The notes beneath the pieces are model-generated. The model was not told where the DNA came from. It saw only the letters and a list, made by a program, of their open reading frames with translations, and ran no database searches. A program made the position numbers and the translations under genes. Shown piece by piece: positions 8,133 to 16,379 of a stretch of DNA of 64,000 nt; position 1 is the first letter of the stretch, and the number at the start of each line of letters is the position of its first letter. Source of the stretch: a bacterium (GTDB lineage: Bacteria > Cyanobacteriota > Vampirovibrionia > Obscuribacterales > Obscuribacteraceae); assembly GCA_016124935.1 (NCBI GenBank), contig WGMS01000030.1:1-64000 (forward strand). The letters are read 5' to 3'.

Positions 8133-8543
8133 ATGGAAAGAGTTTTTCGAATTCACAGAATATCCAGACCTTACACCGGGCTGAATCTCGCCACCCTGGC
8201 GTTGATTCTGCCTTGCTTCTGCCTGTCGCTGTTCTGCCTGCCTGACGCGACCGCCGCCCAAGACCGGGCAGCATCAAATCTCAGACAATTCAAAGCAGAA
8301 CTCCATGGCGTTATCTGCAAGCCCTGCCTGAAGTCTCTGACAGACGAACTGCGCTCGACCCCGGGGGTTCATCGCACCAGAATAAAAAGGGCACCGGTGA
8401 AAAAAGGAGAGAAGCGTTACGCCTTCATCAAAGTGGATTATGAAGCCGGCAAGCTTTCAAGAGACGACCTGGTGGAGCTTATCGAATTTCGCGATATGAC
8501 CGCCCTTAGCGTCGAGGACACTGCTCAGAAAAGCACCCGGTGA
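8133..8543 (+). CDS. Secreted HMA-like protein with a CxxC motif
   Basis: 136 residues. After a basic start, residues about 20-45 are strongly hydrophobic (LATLALILPCFCLSLFCL) and end near DATAAQ, a likely signal peptide. The mature part begins with KAELHGVICKPCLKSLTDEL and continues with a beta-strand pattern and IKVDYEAGKLSRDDLVELIE, which resembles a heavy-metal-associated (ferredoxin-like) domain with the metal-binding CxxC. It could bind copper or another soft metal in the periplasm, or act as a thiol protein. AAGAGG sits just before the ATG. No metal transporter is nearby, so the function is inferred from fold resemblance only. Confidence 0.65.
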   Translation: MERVFRIHRISRPYTGLNLATLALILPCFCLSLFCLPDATAAQDRAASNLRQFKAELHGVICKPCLKSLTDELRSTPGVHRTRIKRAPVKKGEKRYAFIKVDYEAGKLSRDDLVELIEFRDMTALSVEDTAQKSTR

Positions 8544-8564
8544 CTCTATCAAACTGACAATCTC

Positions 8565-8604
8565 GCAAGGGGCATCGCCACGAACTTGCGGCAATGCCCC
8601 TTGC
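8565..8604. terminator. Strong hairpin downstream of the HMA-like gene
   Basis: An 11-bp perfect inverted repeat (8565-8575 with 8594-8604), extended by three inner pairs after one mismatch, lies 21 bases after the stop at 8543. There is no T tract on either strand, so it may be a factor-assisted terminator or an mRNA-end stabiliser. The rest of 8605-8938 holds no gene I can support. Confidence 0.5.
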
Positions 8605-8938
8605 ACCCACGGAGGACACTTAACAGAGCGTCTAACCTTCGGATTTTGTATTCGCCCTCCGCGAGATATCTTTCTAACTGAAGGCTATCTCCAATCAGGG
8701 TAGCCCTTGATGCCGATACCACTGTTCTCGTTTTCATCGCGACTGTATCCAGCATAAAGCCATGGGGAAGATAAATCTCCGGCGTTTTCCTCCCGATATT
8801 CACCGGAAAAACCCGGGAGTTCGGTATTTAATTAACCAGCACAGCCCTTGACAGCCGTTGATAATAAAGGATATTCTTGCGTTCGACCAGGGTTATGCGA
8901 ATAATATACAAAAGCTATCTGAGTCAGGAGGCGATTCG

Positions 8939-9238
8939 GTGAAAACAATTTTGTGCAACGACTGCGGCGAGATCATGACCCGCTTTATGAACAAGTGTCA
9001 TGCCTGTTCCCGCAACAACCTCAGCTATTACGCAAGCCCCGATTCTAAAGAGCTACAAGCCAAAGTCAAGCAGCTTAGAGGCGGAGTGGACGGATGGACC
9101 AGGGTCATGTACGCCAGTCTTCTAGTCGGCGTCTTTGCGGTGATGATCTTCGGATACTCCCAACAAGCCAAGGTCAAGCAAGTGGCATCGGAGAAACCAG
9201 TGCAGACCGCTGCCACCACCGGCACTATCGCACAGTAA
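8939..9238 (+). CDS. Small zinc-ribbon membrane protein
   Basis: 99 residues from a GTG at 8939, chosen because a perfect AGGAGG lies 7 bases upstream (8926-8931). A longer in-frame ATG at 8858 has no such signal and would place the ribosome site inside the coding region. The protein starts with a four-cysteine zinc-ribbon pattern (CNDCGE and CHACSR), followed by a polar linker and one transmembrane helix (VMYASLLVGVFAVMIFGYS), then a short outer tail rich in Thr and Ala. Function unknown; the topology suggests a cytoplasmic zinc ribbon anchored to the membrane. A good terminator follows. Confidence 0.75.
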   Translation: MKTILCNDCGEIMTRFMNKCHACSRNNLSYYASPDSKELQAKVKQLRGGVDGWTRVMYASLLVGVFAVMIFGYSQQAKVKQVASEKPVQTAATTGTIAQ

Positions 9239-9255
9239 ACGGCTAAATTATAAAG

Positions 9256-9288
9256 AAGAAGGTTGCTTCATCCTGAAGCAACCTTCTT
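9256..9288. terminator. Bidirectional intrinsic terminator
   Basis: A 15-bp perfect stem with a 3-base loop (TCC at 9271-9273) is followed by TTTTG on the plus strand and by TTCTTTAT on the minus strand. It lies between the zinc-ribbon gene ending at 9238 and the convergent VIT/VWA gene ending at 9313, so it can serve both. Confidence 0.9.
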
Positions 9289-9312
9289 TTGTGTATCCTG
9301 CCTTGCTAGAGG

Positions 9313-11817
9313 TCAGCTTGTCTTAACCGCAGGTTGCACAATTTTGTAGCACTGACCTTTGTATACGAAGATCACTTGCTGACCGGCGCCCATGTATTTG
9401 CCTATCTCCGAGTTCTTGTAGACCAGATCGAAATATTGCTTACTGCCGAATTCTATGCTTGTCAGATTCGGCTTCTTCACATTCTCGAAGCTGGCATCCA
9501 CCCAGAAGCCGTTGACCATGTAGAAGGTCTTGTCTCCTATCACTTTTACTTCTCTGCCATCACCATCGGTGACTACATCTTTACGCAGATCTCGCAGCGC
9601 TTTCTGAAATGCGATGGCACGCTTACCTGTAGACTGCGCAATCGCCTCTTTGAAGGAAGCCACCTCTTTCTTCTTCTCATCGGCAGCTTCGGATTCGGCC
9701 ATAACCCGGTGGGCGGCAAGACGACCAGCGACAAGACCTTTGTCACCAGCGCCTCCTCCACCGGCGTAGGCGGCATCCGCTGCAAAAGAGGCACCCAGTA
9801 CTTTGCGCTGAGCACTGTTAAACACCAGCCTCGGTGCCGCTGCCGGTCTTGCCTCCGCGCTCATCTGCCTGAAACCGGCAACACCGGGTGCGAAACCAGA
9901 TCGGACGCCAGCTCTGGTTCTGATACTGGCACTGGTCATTGGCATAGGCACAGGTGTAGGACGTAAACGATTATTCTCGTTCGGGTCGGTGGAAAGGAAA
10001 GAAGTATAGGCAGATATGATTCCATAGCGCTTAGAGAGAGCAACGATCTCATCCACAACTTCTTTGGTATCACCGTTGTCCTGAGCCACTTCCGTTAGAT
10101 AACTTATCCGTCTCATCGCCCATAGCCGTGGAAGATAGGCGTTGGTAGACTCGTTTGCGGCGAAGGTAAGAGGAAAAGAATATGCCCTCTGAACACCATC
10201 GACTTTGCCGGTGAGCTTGACCACGGCCTTGCTGCCTTCTTTATAACGACCGAGAAGCATCACCTGATTGCCGGCGAACATATCCTTGACCGAACGAGGA
10301 TAGACATCCTTGACTTCGATTCCTTCGTAAGCGATTATAACGTCGCTCAATATAGGATTCTTTATCTTGGAATAGAATGCCGATAGAGCAGTCTCCAGAT
10401 TCTCTTCCGGCTCTAGAAACTGAGCTGTACCGTGGTGCTTCTCGGCGAGCCGGCTCATCAAGCGGGTGTTCACATCGTAGCCGACACCAAAATCGAAGAG
10501 ACGAATATCTCGTTTCGAATCTACGGTAGCCATCAATTCATCAAGACCGGTCTTGCCGACAGTAGGCTCGCCATCGGTCATAAGAATAAGATAGGCAGGG
10601 CGCTTGACAGCAGACTCTTTATTGAGCAAGTTAGAGCCGATTGAAAGAGCGTCACCGATATTGGTACCACCCCTTGCTTCCAGTTCATCGATAAAAGCCT
10701 CGGCTTTCTTTCGATTCTCGGGGGTAGCAGTCAAAAGCTCCGAAGTAAAAGGCTCGGCATCGGTGTTGAAGTTGACCAGAGAAAACTTATCTTCCGGATT
10801 GAGAGACTGCGCCACATACTTTAAAGCTTTCTTCAACTGCTCCATTTTTTCACCGCGCATTGAACCGGAGGTATCTGCCACCAGAACAATGTCCTTGGCC
10901 ATAACCTGCTTTGCTTTCAAAGGCGGATTAAGAGCCAGCAGAAAGAAGCCTTTGTCATTGAGAGTCTTATGCGTCAGCAAATTGGCCGCCAGCTCTTTGT
11001 CCGAAACCGTGTAATAGAGCTGAAAGTCTTTGTTCTCTCCATTGCCGTCTTCGGTGAATGTAACCTTGGCCTGATTAGCGCCCTGACGCTCAGAATGAAT
11101 GATATGACTGGGAGACCAGATAGTCCGCAAACCCGATTTGCCTTTGAGCTTCATAGAGATCTCGGTCTTGTTGGAGGCAGAGGCATTGGCTGATTTGAGA
11201 GGATAACGATACTTGAACATGCCGCCATCCGATTTGAGCAACTGAGTGTACTCCAGCTCCACTGTTTTGGAGCCATTAGCAGGAATAGGAAAGATTCTTG
11301 CCCGCACGGTTTTATAGTCGACATATTCTAATAAGCCAGGGTCCACCATGCTCCTTACTATCTGCTCGTATTGCGCCCTTGCTTCGGCTGCCGCCAGAAT
11401 TTTTCCTTCCACCGGCTTGCCGTCTATATGAAGGGTGAAAGAGCTGAAAGTGGCGTCCTGAGGAAGTGGAAATAAATATGTCCCGGCTAGATTCCGGTTG
11501 GTATCATTCTTGAACGTCTGCTTTATATAGGTCTTGGCCACATGGTCCTGAATCTCTACAGAAATCTCTTGATCTTCCAGATGAATACCGGTAGAGACCG
11601 TGCCGTGCAAGGTGGTGGTGCCCGGTCTGGGTGTAGTGGTACCGGGACGTGTGATCGGAGTGACCGGATTAATCGGGGTGACATGCACCGGTGGAGCCAC
11701 ATGAAAAGCCGGGTCCACGAAGATGAATCCGGTGGCGTTTGCCGCCGGAGCCAGCCCGAGCAGATAAGACCCTCCCAGAGTCACCGCCATTACCTTCGAA
11801 ATCTTTCTAACTTTCAT
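9313..11817 (-). CDS. VIT and von Willebrand factor A domain protein, secreted
   Basis: 834 residues. An N-terminal signal peptide (KISKVMAVTLGGSYLLGLA then ANA) suggests export. A Thr/Pro-rich linker with a repeated RPGTTT unit (about 57-69) precedes a VIT domain (about 75-195, containing FPLPQDATFSSFTLHIDGK). A VWA domain follows (about 308-480) with an intact MIDAS metal site DTSGSM (residues 315-320) and the later threonine/aspartate positions TNIGDALS and LMTDGEPT. The C-terminal third is less conserved and contains Ala/Gly-rich stretches. The order is that of inter-alpha-trypsin inhibitor heavy-chain-like bacterial proteins, which usually mediate adhesion or protein assembly. It stands alone; the partner is unknown. 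Confidence 0.88.
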   Translation of the reverse strand: MKVRKISKVMAVTLGGSYLLGLAPAANATGFIFVDPAFHVAPPVHVTPINPVTPITRPGTTTPRPGTTTLHGTVSTGIHLEDQEISVEIQDHVAKTYIKQTFKNDTNRNLAGTYLFPLPQDATFSSFTLHIDGKPVEGKILAAAEARAQYEQIVRSMVDPGLLEYVDYKTVRARIFPIPANGSKTVELEYTQLLKSDGGMFKYRYPLKSANASASNKTEISMKLKGKSGLRTIWSPSHIIHSERQGANQAKVTFTEDGNGENKDFQLYYTVSDKELAANLLTHKTLNDKGFFLLALNPPLKAKQVMAKDIVLVADTSGSMRGEKMEQLKKALKYVAQSLNPEDKFSLVNFNTDAEPFTSELLTATPENRKKAEAFIDELEARGGTNIGDALSIGSNLLNKESAVKRPAYLILMTDGEPTVGKTGLDELMATVDSKRDIRLFDFGVGYDVNTRLMSRLAEKHHGTAQFLEPEENLETALSAFYSKIKNPILSDVIIAYEGIEVKDVYPRSVKDMFAGNQVMLLGRYKEGSKAVVKLTGKVDGVQRAYSFPLTFAANESTNAYLPRLWAMRRISYLTEVAQDNGDTKEVVDEIVALSKRYGIISAYTSFLSTDPNENNRLRPTPVPMPMTSASIRTRAGVRSGFAPGVAGFRQMSAEARPAAAPRLVFNSAQRKVLGASFAADAAYAGGGGAGDKGLVAGRLAAHRVMAESEAADEKKKEVASFKEAIAQSTGKRAIAFQKALRDLRKDVVTDGDGREVKVIGDKTFYMVNGFWVDASFENVKKPNLTSIEFGSKQYFDLVYKNSEIGKYMGAGQQVIFVYKGQCYKIVQPAVKTS

Positions 11818-12278
11818 AACCTAGCCTCAATACCTAAATCTTCTAATACAGGATTCGAATCAGTCGCCAATTAAGAACAAGACGGTCGCCGGATGGAAGT
11901 TAGGATACTTTCGCTTCGATTTCACAGATCGAATCAAGCGACCACTACCACCAGGATAGTTATTCCCGAACGCAACTGTCTTGCCCAAGATCAACCGGAA
12001 TGTCCTAGGGTTTTCCCTGACAAAGACAAGGTTCTATCAATTTAGCTTCGCCTCCCAACCGATATCTCACCAACCAAGACCTGGTCCAAGGGAGGTTGAT
12101 ATCCCCAGGATATACGCCATAGGCGCGGATAACCGGTATAATGCCGGTGTACTTCGAGATTGTCGTGGACTCCCCATGGAAGAAACCGGGTTTTCCCCAG
12201 CCAATTGCCGATTCAGGCAAGCTAGACTAATCTTGGAGCATGGATGGTTTCTATATCTGACCAGGCTCCGGTGAACAA
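11818..12278. other. 461-base gene-free stretch upstream of the histidine kinase
   Basis: This gap separates two divergent genes and should hold both promoters. A perfect TATAAT lies at 12137-12142 on the plus strand, about 140 bases before the kinase start, without a convincing -35 at 17 bases. Two overlapping open frames (11981-12274 plus, 12005-12220 minus) lack ribosome sites and I do not support them. I see no tRNA or known riboswitch pattern. Confidence 0.5.
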
Positions 12279-14168
12279 ATGAGGCAACTGCTGGCGTCTT
12301 TGAAGCGCCGACTACCAGCCCAGACGACCAAGCAAGGACGCGACGGATTGTTGTTCCAGCGGCTGTTCTGGGGCACCCTGGCCGGTTGTCTCGCCACTAT
12401 CTTACTAGCGGAGTCCCCCGTGCTGGACGCAATGGAACTGAATCTTCTCGAGTGGCGCTTCAAGGTCGCCCACGAGATAAACTCGAATATAATGCCCCAG
12501 GAAAAATCCCAGGACATTGTCATAGTCACCTATGATGACGAAGATCAGTTCGACCTGGAAGCAGAGCCGATGGAAGGCGGTCCGGAGCCCATTCAAGAGG
12601 TTCTGGCTGAGCTGGTGAGCGAAATAGAAAGACAACATCCTTTGCTGGTCGTGATGGATATCGACTTGAGCGGCAGACCCGACCCGCGCCTTATAAAAGT
12701 CTTCCGACGCTATCGCTCAAATATAGTCCTTGCTCTTTTGGGCAATCTGGAGGATCCCTCCGACTTTCCTTCGGCGGAGCTGCGCAAAGCCTGCGCCGCC
12801 TGCGCCTATGACTTCCTCATTAGAGAGCCGAACGGTCTGGTCTGCCAGTTACCGCTGGTGGTGACCGACTACGAGAGCACCAGTCCCGTATATAACTATG
12901 GTCAGGAAAGCTTTGATTCTCTGCCTAAAGCGGTGGCGGCATTAATCGCCAGCAAAGGCGGAGTTGGTCCATCTATTGGACAGATGCCGCACTTCACCAC
13001 CCAGGACGTCCCTCTCTACATCAATTTTTCCGGCACCAAATACGACACCTATACAACCAGCCAGGTCATCAACGGCGAAGTTCCGGACAACGCCTTCAAA
13101 AACAAAGTGGTGGTGCTGGGCACCAGATTTACCCAGAAGAAAGACAACACGCCCCAGGTGAGAACCCCGCTCGATGACAATGTCACCCATGCCCAGATTC
13201 AAGCCGATGCGATTCGGACGATTCACAAGAACCTCATAATCAGCACCTTTCCCCGGGATATTCTTCACCACCTGCTGCTTCTTGCAGGAGGCACTCTTGG
13301 AGCGATCGCTTCGGTGCTTAAAATGAGCACCAGGACTACGAGTTTTCTATGCATATCTATGGTACTGGTTGTTGTAACCCAGGTCCTCTTCCAGCTCGCC
13401 CATGTCCATGTGCCGATTGTCCCGGTGCTGGCGGTGATCATGCTCAGCTTCATCTTCGGGACTTTGATCTATCTTGATACCGACTTGCGTTTACGCAACC
13501 GGGAGCTTGCCGAAGCAAGAGAAGCCATGCAGATTCGAGCCGAACAAGAGAGACAGCGTATTGCCGAGGATCTTCATGACGAGACCCTGCCGGCTCTGTC
13601 TTCGGTGGCCCGCATGGCCGACCGCCTGTCGCAAGACCTGGTAGGGAACCCTGTTCCCAATGAGATGCGACAGAAACTGGACACCGCCGTGGTAGAGATG
13701 CGCCGGGTCATAAACGACCTGCATCCATCGGTGCTGGAGACCATGGGATTCAAACCGGCCCTTGACAATCTCCTGGTCATTCTCGAACGGGATATGGATA
13801 TAGAAACCAACTTTAATGATCTCGATGATGAAGATGATTACCAGATAGGTGACATGACGAAGCTCCAACTCTATAGAATAGTCCAGGAGAGCCTTAACAA
13901 TGTCCAGAAACATTCCGGCGCCTCGAAGGTCGAGGTCGCCATCGGGATAAAAGGCAATGTTCTCACCATTGCGGTAAAAGATAATGGTAGAGGTATCGAT
14001 CCAGATAAGATAAGAAGCGACTCCCACGGATTGTTGAATATCCGGCAGAGGGCTCAACTGATTGGAGCAAGCGTCACATGGCGCTCTCCGGAATCCTTTG
14101 AAAGTGGTACCGAGCTCAGCCTGGAGCTTCCGGTGAACGTAGCAGAGACCAGAAAGGTGATTAAATGA
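12279..14168 (+). CDS. CHASE2-domain sensor histidine kinase (HisKA_3/NarL type)
   Basis: 629 residues. One transmembrane segment near residues 33-47 leads into an extracytoplasmic CHASE2 sensor domain (about 50-325, with IVIVTYDDEDQF and LLVVMDIDLSG). Three transmembrane helices follow (about 328-400). The kinase core has the HisKA_3 dimerisation helix RQRIAEDLHDETLPALSS, with His433 as the phosphate acceptor, and an HATPase domain with the N box VQESLNNVQKHSGA and the G box DNGRGID then GLLNIRQRA. It should autophosphorylate in response to an outside signal and hand phosphate to the regulator encoded next, which overlaps it by 4 bases (ATGA). The signal is unknown. Confidence 0.93.
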   Translation: MRQLLASLKRRLPAQTTKQGRDGLLFQRLFWGTLAGCLATILLAESPVLDAMELNLLEWRFKVAHEINSNIMPQEKSQDIVIVTYDDEDQFDLEAEPMEGGPEPIQEVLAELVSEIERQHPLLVVMDIDLSGRPDPRLIKVFRRYRSNIVLALLGNLEDPSDFPSAELRKACAACAYDFLIREPNGLVCQLPLVVTDYESTSPVYNYGQESFDSLPKAVAALIASKGGVGPSIGQMPHFTTQDVPLYINFSGTKYDTYTTSQVINGEVPDNAFKNKVVVLGTRFTQKKDNTPQVRTPLDDNVTHAQIQADAIRTIHKNLIISTFPRDILHHLLLLAGGTLGAIASVLKMSTRTTSFLCISMVLVVVTQVLFQLAHVHVPIVPVLAVIMLSFIFGTLIYLDTDLRLRNRELAEAREAMQIRAEQERQRIAEDLHDETLPALSSVARMADRLSQDLVGNPVPNEMRQKLDTAVVEMRRVINDLHPSVLETMGFKPALDNLLVILERDMDIETNFNDLDDEDDYQIGDMTKLQLYRIVQESLNNVQKHSGASKVEVAIGIKGNVLTIAVKDNGRGIDPDKIRSDSHGLLNIRQRAQLIGASVTWRSPESFESGTELSLELPVNVAETRKVIK

Positions 14169-14878
14169 CTATCCTACTTGTCGACGACGAACAAAGAGAC
14201 CGCAAATGGCTCAGAGACCTTTTGGAGGAGAACCTCTCCGATTATGGTCCCTTCCATGAAGGCTGCGACGGCATGGAAGCCGTGGAACTCTCCGCCAGGC
14301 TCAAGCCCGACCTTATCTTTCTCGATATAAAAATGCCTAAGCTATCGGGTATCAAAGCAGCGGAGCAGATTCTCGGTAAAATCCCCGAAGCCGGAGTGAT
14401 AATGCTCTCCAACTTCTCGGACGAAGTCTATGTGCGGCAGCTCTGGAAAGTCGTTCCTCCTGACGGCACCTTCGGCTATGTTCTCAAAAACGCCTCTAAC
14501 GAGCAAGTGATTGAGGCGGCTCGGGCAGTGCTTTCCGGCGATTGCTGGATCCATCCCGGTATCGCGAGAGTAATTCAAAGAACACAGAATCGTGCCACCA
14601 GCTTGACACCGGCAGAATACGAAGCGCTTGTCTGCATCGCTCTGGGGATGACCGATTCGGCGATAGCCAAGAAGCTTTATTTAACGGAGAAAGCGATACA
14701 ATCGAGGTTGAAGTCGCTCTATTCTAAACTCGGGATTCCAGGTAGGGGAGAATCCCGTGAGACCGAGTTCAATCAGCGCTGCCGGGCAGTATATCTCGCC
14801 AACAAAAGAGGGCTGATTAATCAAAGCGAGTTGACCGAATGGGAGAGCAATCTCGGCGGAGACAATGACGGAGACTGA
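14165..14878 (+). CDS. LuxR/NarL-family response regulator
   Basis: 237 residues. The receiver domain (1-125) has acidic residues Asp7-Asp8, the phosphorylation site Asp54 in LIFLDIKMP and the conserved Lys in YVLKNAS. A LuxR-type helix-turn-helix follows (about 155-200: LTPAEYEALVCIALGMTDSA, then IAKKLYLTEKAIQSRLKSLY). It should bind DNA when phosphorylated by the adjacent CHASE2 kinase, with which it is translationally coupled. The secreted-protein gene starts 6 bases after its stop, so a target or co-regulated partner may be encoded in the same operon. Target promoters are not visible here. Confidence 0.93.
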   Translation: MTILLVDDEQRDRKWLRDLLEENLSDYGPFHEGCDGMEAVELSARLKPDLIFLDIKMPKLSGIKAAEQILGKIPEAGVIMLSNFSDEVYVRQLWKVVPPDGTFGYVLKNASNEQVIEAARAVLSGDCWIHPGIARVIQRTQNRATSLTPAEYEALVCIALGMTDSAIAKKLYLTEKAIQSRLKSLYSKLGIPGRGESRETEFNQRCRAVYLANKRGLINQSELTEWESNLGGDNDGD

Positions 14879-14884
14879 GGAGCA

Positions 14885-16363
14885 ATGCACCGGATAGAAA
14901 GAAGATCGCCAGGCAAAATTTTGATACCGGCAGGAGCCGTCCTGCTGGCTGTGTCCTGCGCTCTCCTTATAAATGCTCCGGTTGCTCTTGGAGGAGATCT
15001 GGCCAAGTCGTCTAATTCGAGATCCGGCGTTGCAAAAGCGAAAGCCAGAGCAGCTTCAGCGCCAAGAAAGATAACTCCGGAAGCGCCTCCGGAAGCCGGT
15101 GTCAAACTTTTGATGGGCATCCTCAAACGAATCGGCAATGCTCCTCAGATAGCTATGCAGCAGGCAAGAGAAAGCCGTCTGCGCGCAGATTCTGTTCAGG
15201 CTCAAACGAACCAGATTTTCAATCAGAACCTTGGAGGAGCCAATCCGGCTCTCACCATCAGACCGCGAGGCACGGGCTACGCAGCCAGCAAAGCGAAAGC
15301 CGAGAGCACGGCAGGAAAGTTGATCGCCTCCAACAGAGGGGCGCGCTTCAACTACGCACCGGGCATGGATGAGGAGTCTGCAGGCAGTAAGCATATCCGC
15401 AATTATCCCCGGGGCATCTCGAACGAGTCGCAGAGAGACCTGAAAGAATCAGCAAAAAAACTCTACGATCTTACATCGGTAATATCCGGATTATCGGATA
15501 CGGCGGCAGGACGTCCGGCGGCCGAGGTCGAAGCCTCTGCGGCAAGCGAGGACAAACTGGTCAGGGCCTCTGCTCCGCGCGGGCGAGTTATTGCCAAGTC
15601 ACCTAAGATAGTAGACTACAGCAAAGGCAGCATCTTGATTCAACCAGGAGTAAGGCCAACTTTGCAAGGCGCTACCAATGGCACCATTTCAAGTGCTGCC
15701 GATGATGCCGCGGTGAAAAAGCTGGACCAACCAGCAGCTTACAGGCATCTTAGAGAGTACGACAGGAAATTGCCCAGAGAAGAGCCGGCAGACGAACCGG
15801 AACAAGTCGATGCGGACAACTTCTACAAAAGTGGAGACAACCATCTTGCCTCCTCATTCGGACGCCGCCAGGAGATAAGCCACCTGGCCTACATGCCACC
15901 AAATACAATATCTGGTGTTCCGGGCTTGAGATTGGGATCATCAAAAGTGCAGGTTGAATCCTTTCTGGGGGCTGCCAGAGCAAAAGATGGCCAGGTGCTG
16001 CGCTCGCACGTCAACGGCTGGGATGTCTGGGTCTTGAAAAATGGTGGCAGAGCCAGTCTTCAGGTCTACATGCGAAACAACATCGTGGAGGCATTCCGTA
16101 TATTCGACTCCAAATACGTTCCGGATCGTTTGAAGATAACCCTGGATACGCCCCTGGAGACCATGAAAGAGAAGTTCGGAGAGCCCGCCTTCATTCTCAA
16201 TGAGCCGGATGTAGGCGCCGACTCGATGCACAAACGCGGGGTAAAAAACTATGTTTATCCCGTCAGCCAGGTCTCTTTCCAGCTTGCCCGGGTAAACGAG
16301 AAGTCTAAGAGTTCTCTCGGTCAGATCCGCATCAAGAGCATGCTCCTCTTTAAGTTCCTTTAG
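14885..16363 (+). CDS. Secreted protein with CAP-associated-like C-terminal repeats
   Basis: 492 residues. A signal peptide is visible (ILIPAGAVLLAVSCALLINA then LGG). The middle 300 residues are rich in Ala, Ser, Lys and Arg and look disordered. The C-terminal part (about 340-490) carries two similar motifs, GLRLGSSKVQVESFLGAA and TPLETMKEKFGEPAFIL, with DVWVLKNGGRASLQVYM between them. This pattern resembles the small CAP-associated or SmpA-like domains that measure extracellular ligands; that match is my inference. A good ribosome site (GAGGAG) precedes the ATG. Placement 6 bases after the response regulator suggests it belongs to the same signalling operon. Confidence 0.7.
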   Translation: MHRIERRSPGKILIPAGAVLLAVSCALLINAPVALGGDLAKSSNSRSGVAKAKARAASAPRKITPEAPPEAGVKLLMGILKRIGNAPQIAMQQARESRLRADSVQAQTNQIFNQNLGGANPALTIRPRGTGYAASKAKAESTAGKLIASNRGARFNYAPGMDEESAGSKHIRNYPRGISNESQRDLKESAKKLYDLTSVISGLSDTAAGRPAAEVEASAASEDKLVRASAPRGRVIAKSPKIVDYSKGSILIQPGVRPTLQGATNGTISSAADDAAVKKLDQPAAYRHLREYDRKLPREEPADEPEQVDADNFYKSGDNHLASSFGRRQEISHLAYMPPNTISGVPGLRLGSSKVQVESFLGAARAKDGQVLRSHVNGWDVWVLKNGGRASLQVYMRNNIVEAFRIFDSKYVPDRLKITLDTPLETMKEKFGEPAFILNEPDVGADSMHKRGVKNYVYPVSQVSFQLARVNEKSKSSLGQIRIKSMLLFKFL

Positions 16364-16379
16364 CCAAAGTCTAAATCAA

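Noticed and set aside
8549..8803. 84-residue minus-strand frame overlapping the hairpin after the HMA-like gene
   Set aside because: It begins at a GTG without a ribosome site, runs through the strong hairpin, and the product has no recognisable pattern.
11981..12274. 97-residue plus-strand frame before the histidine kinase
   Set aside because: TTG start without a ribosome site, overlapped by another open frame on the opposite strand, and composition unlike neighbouring proteins.
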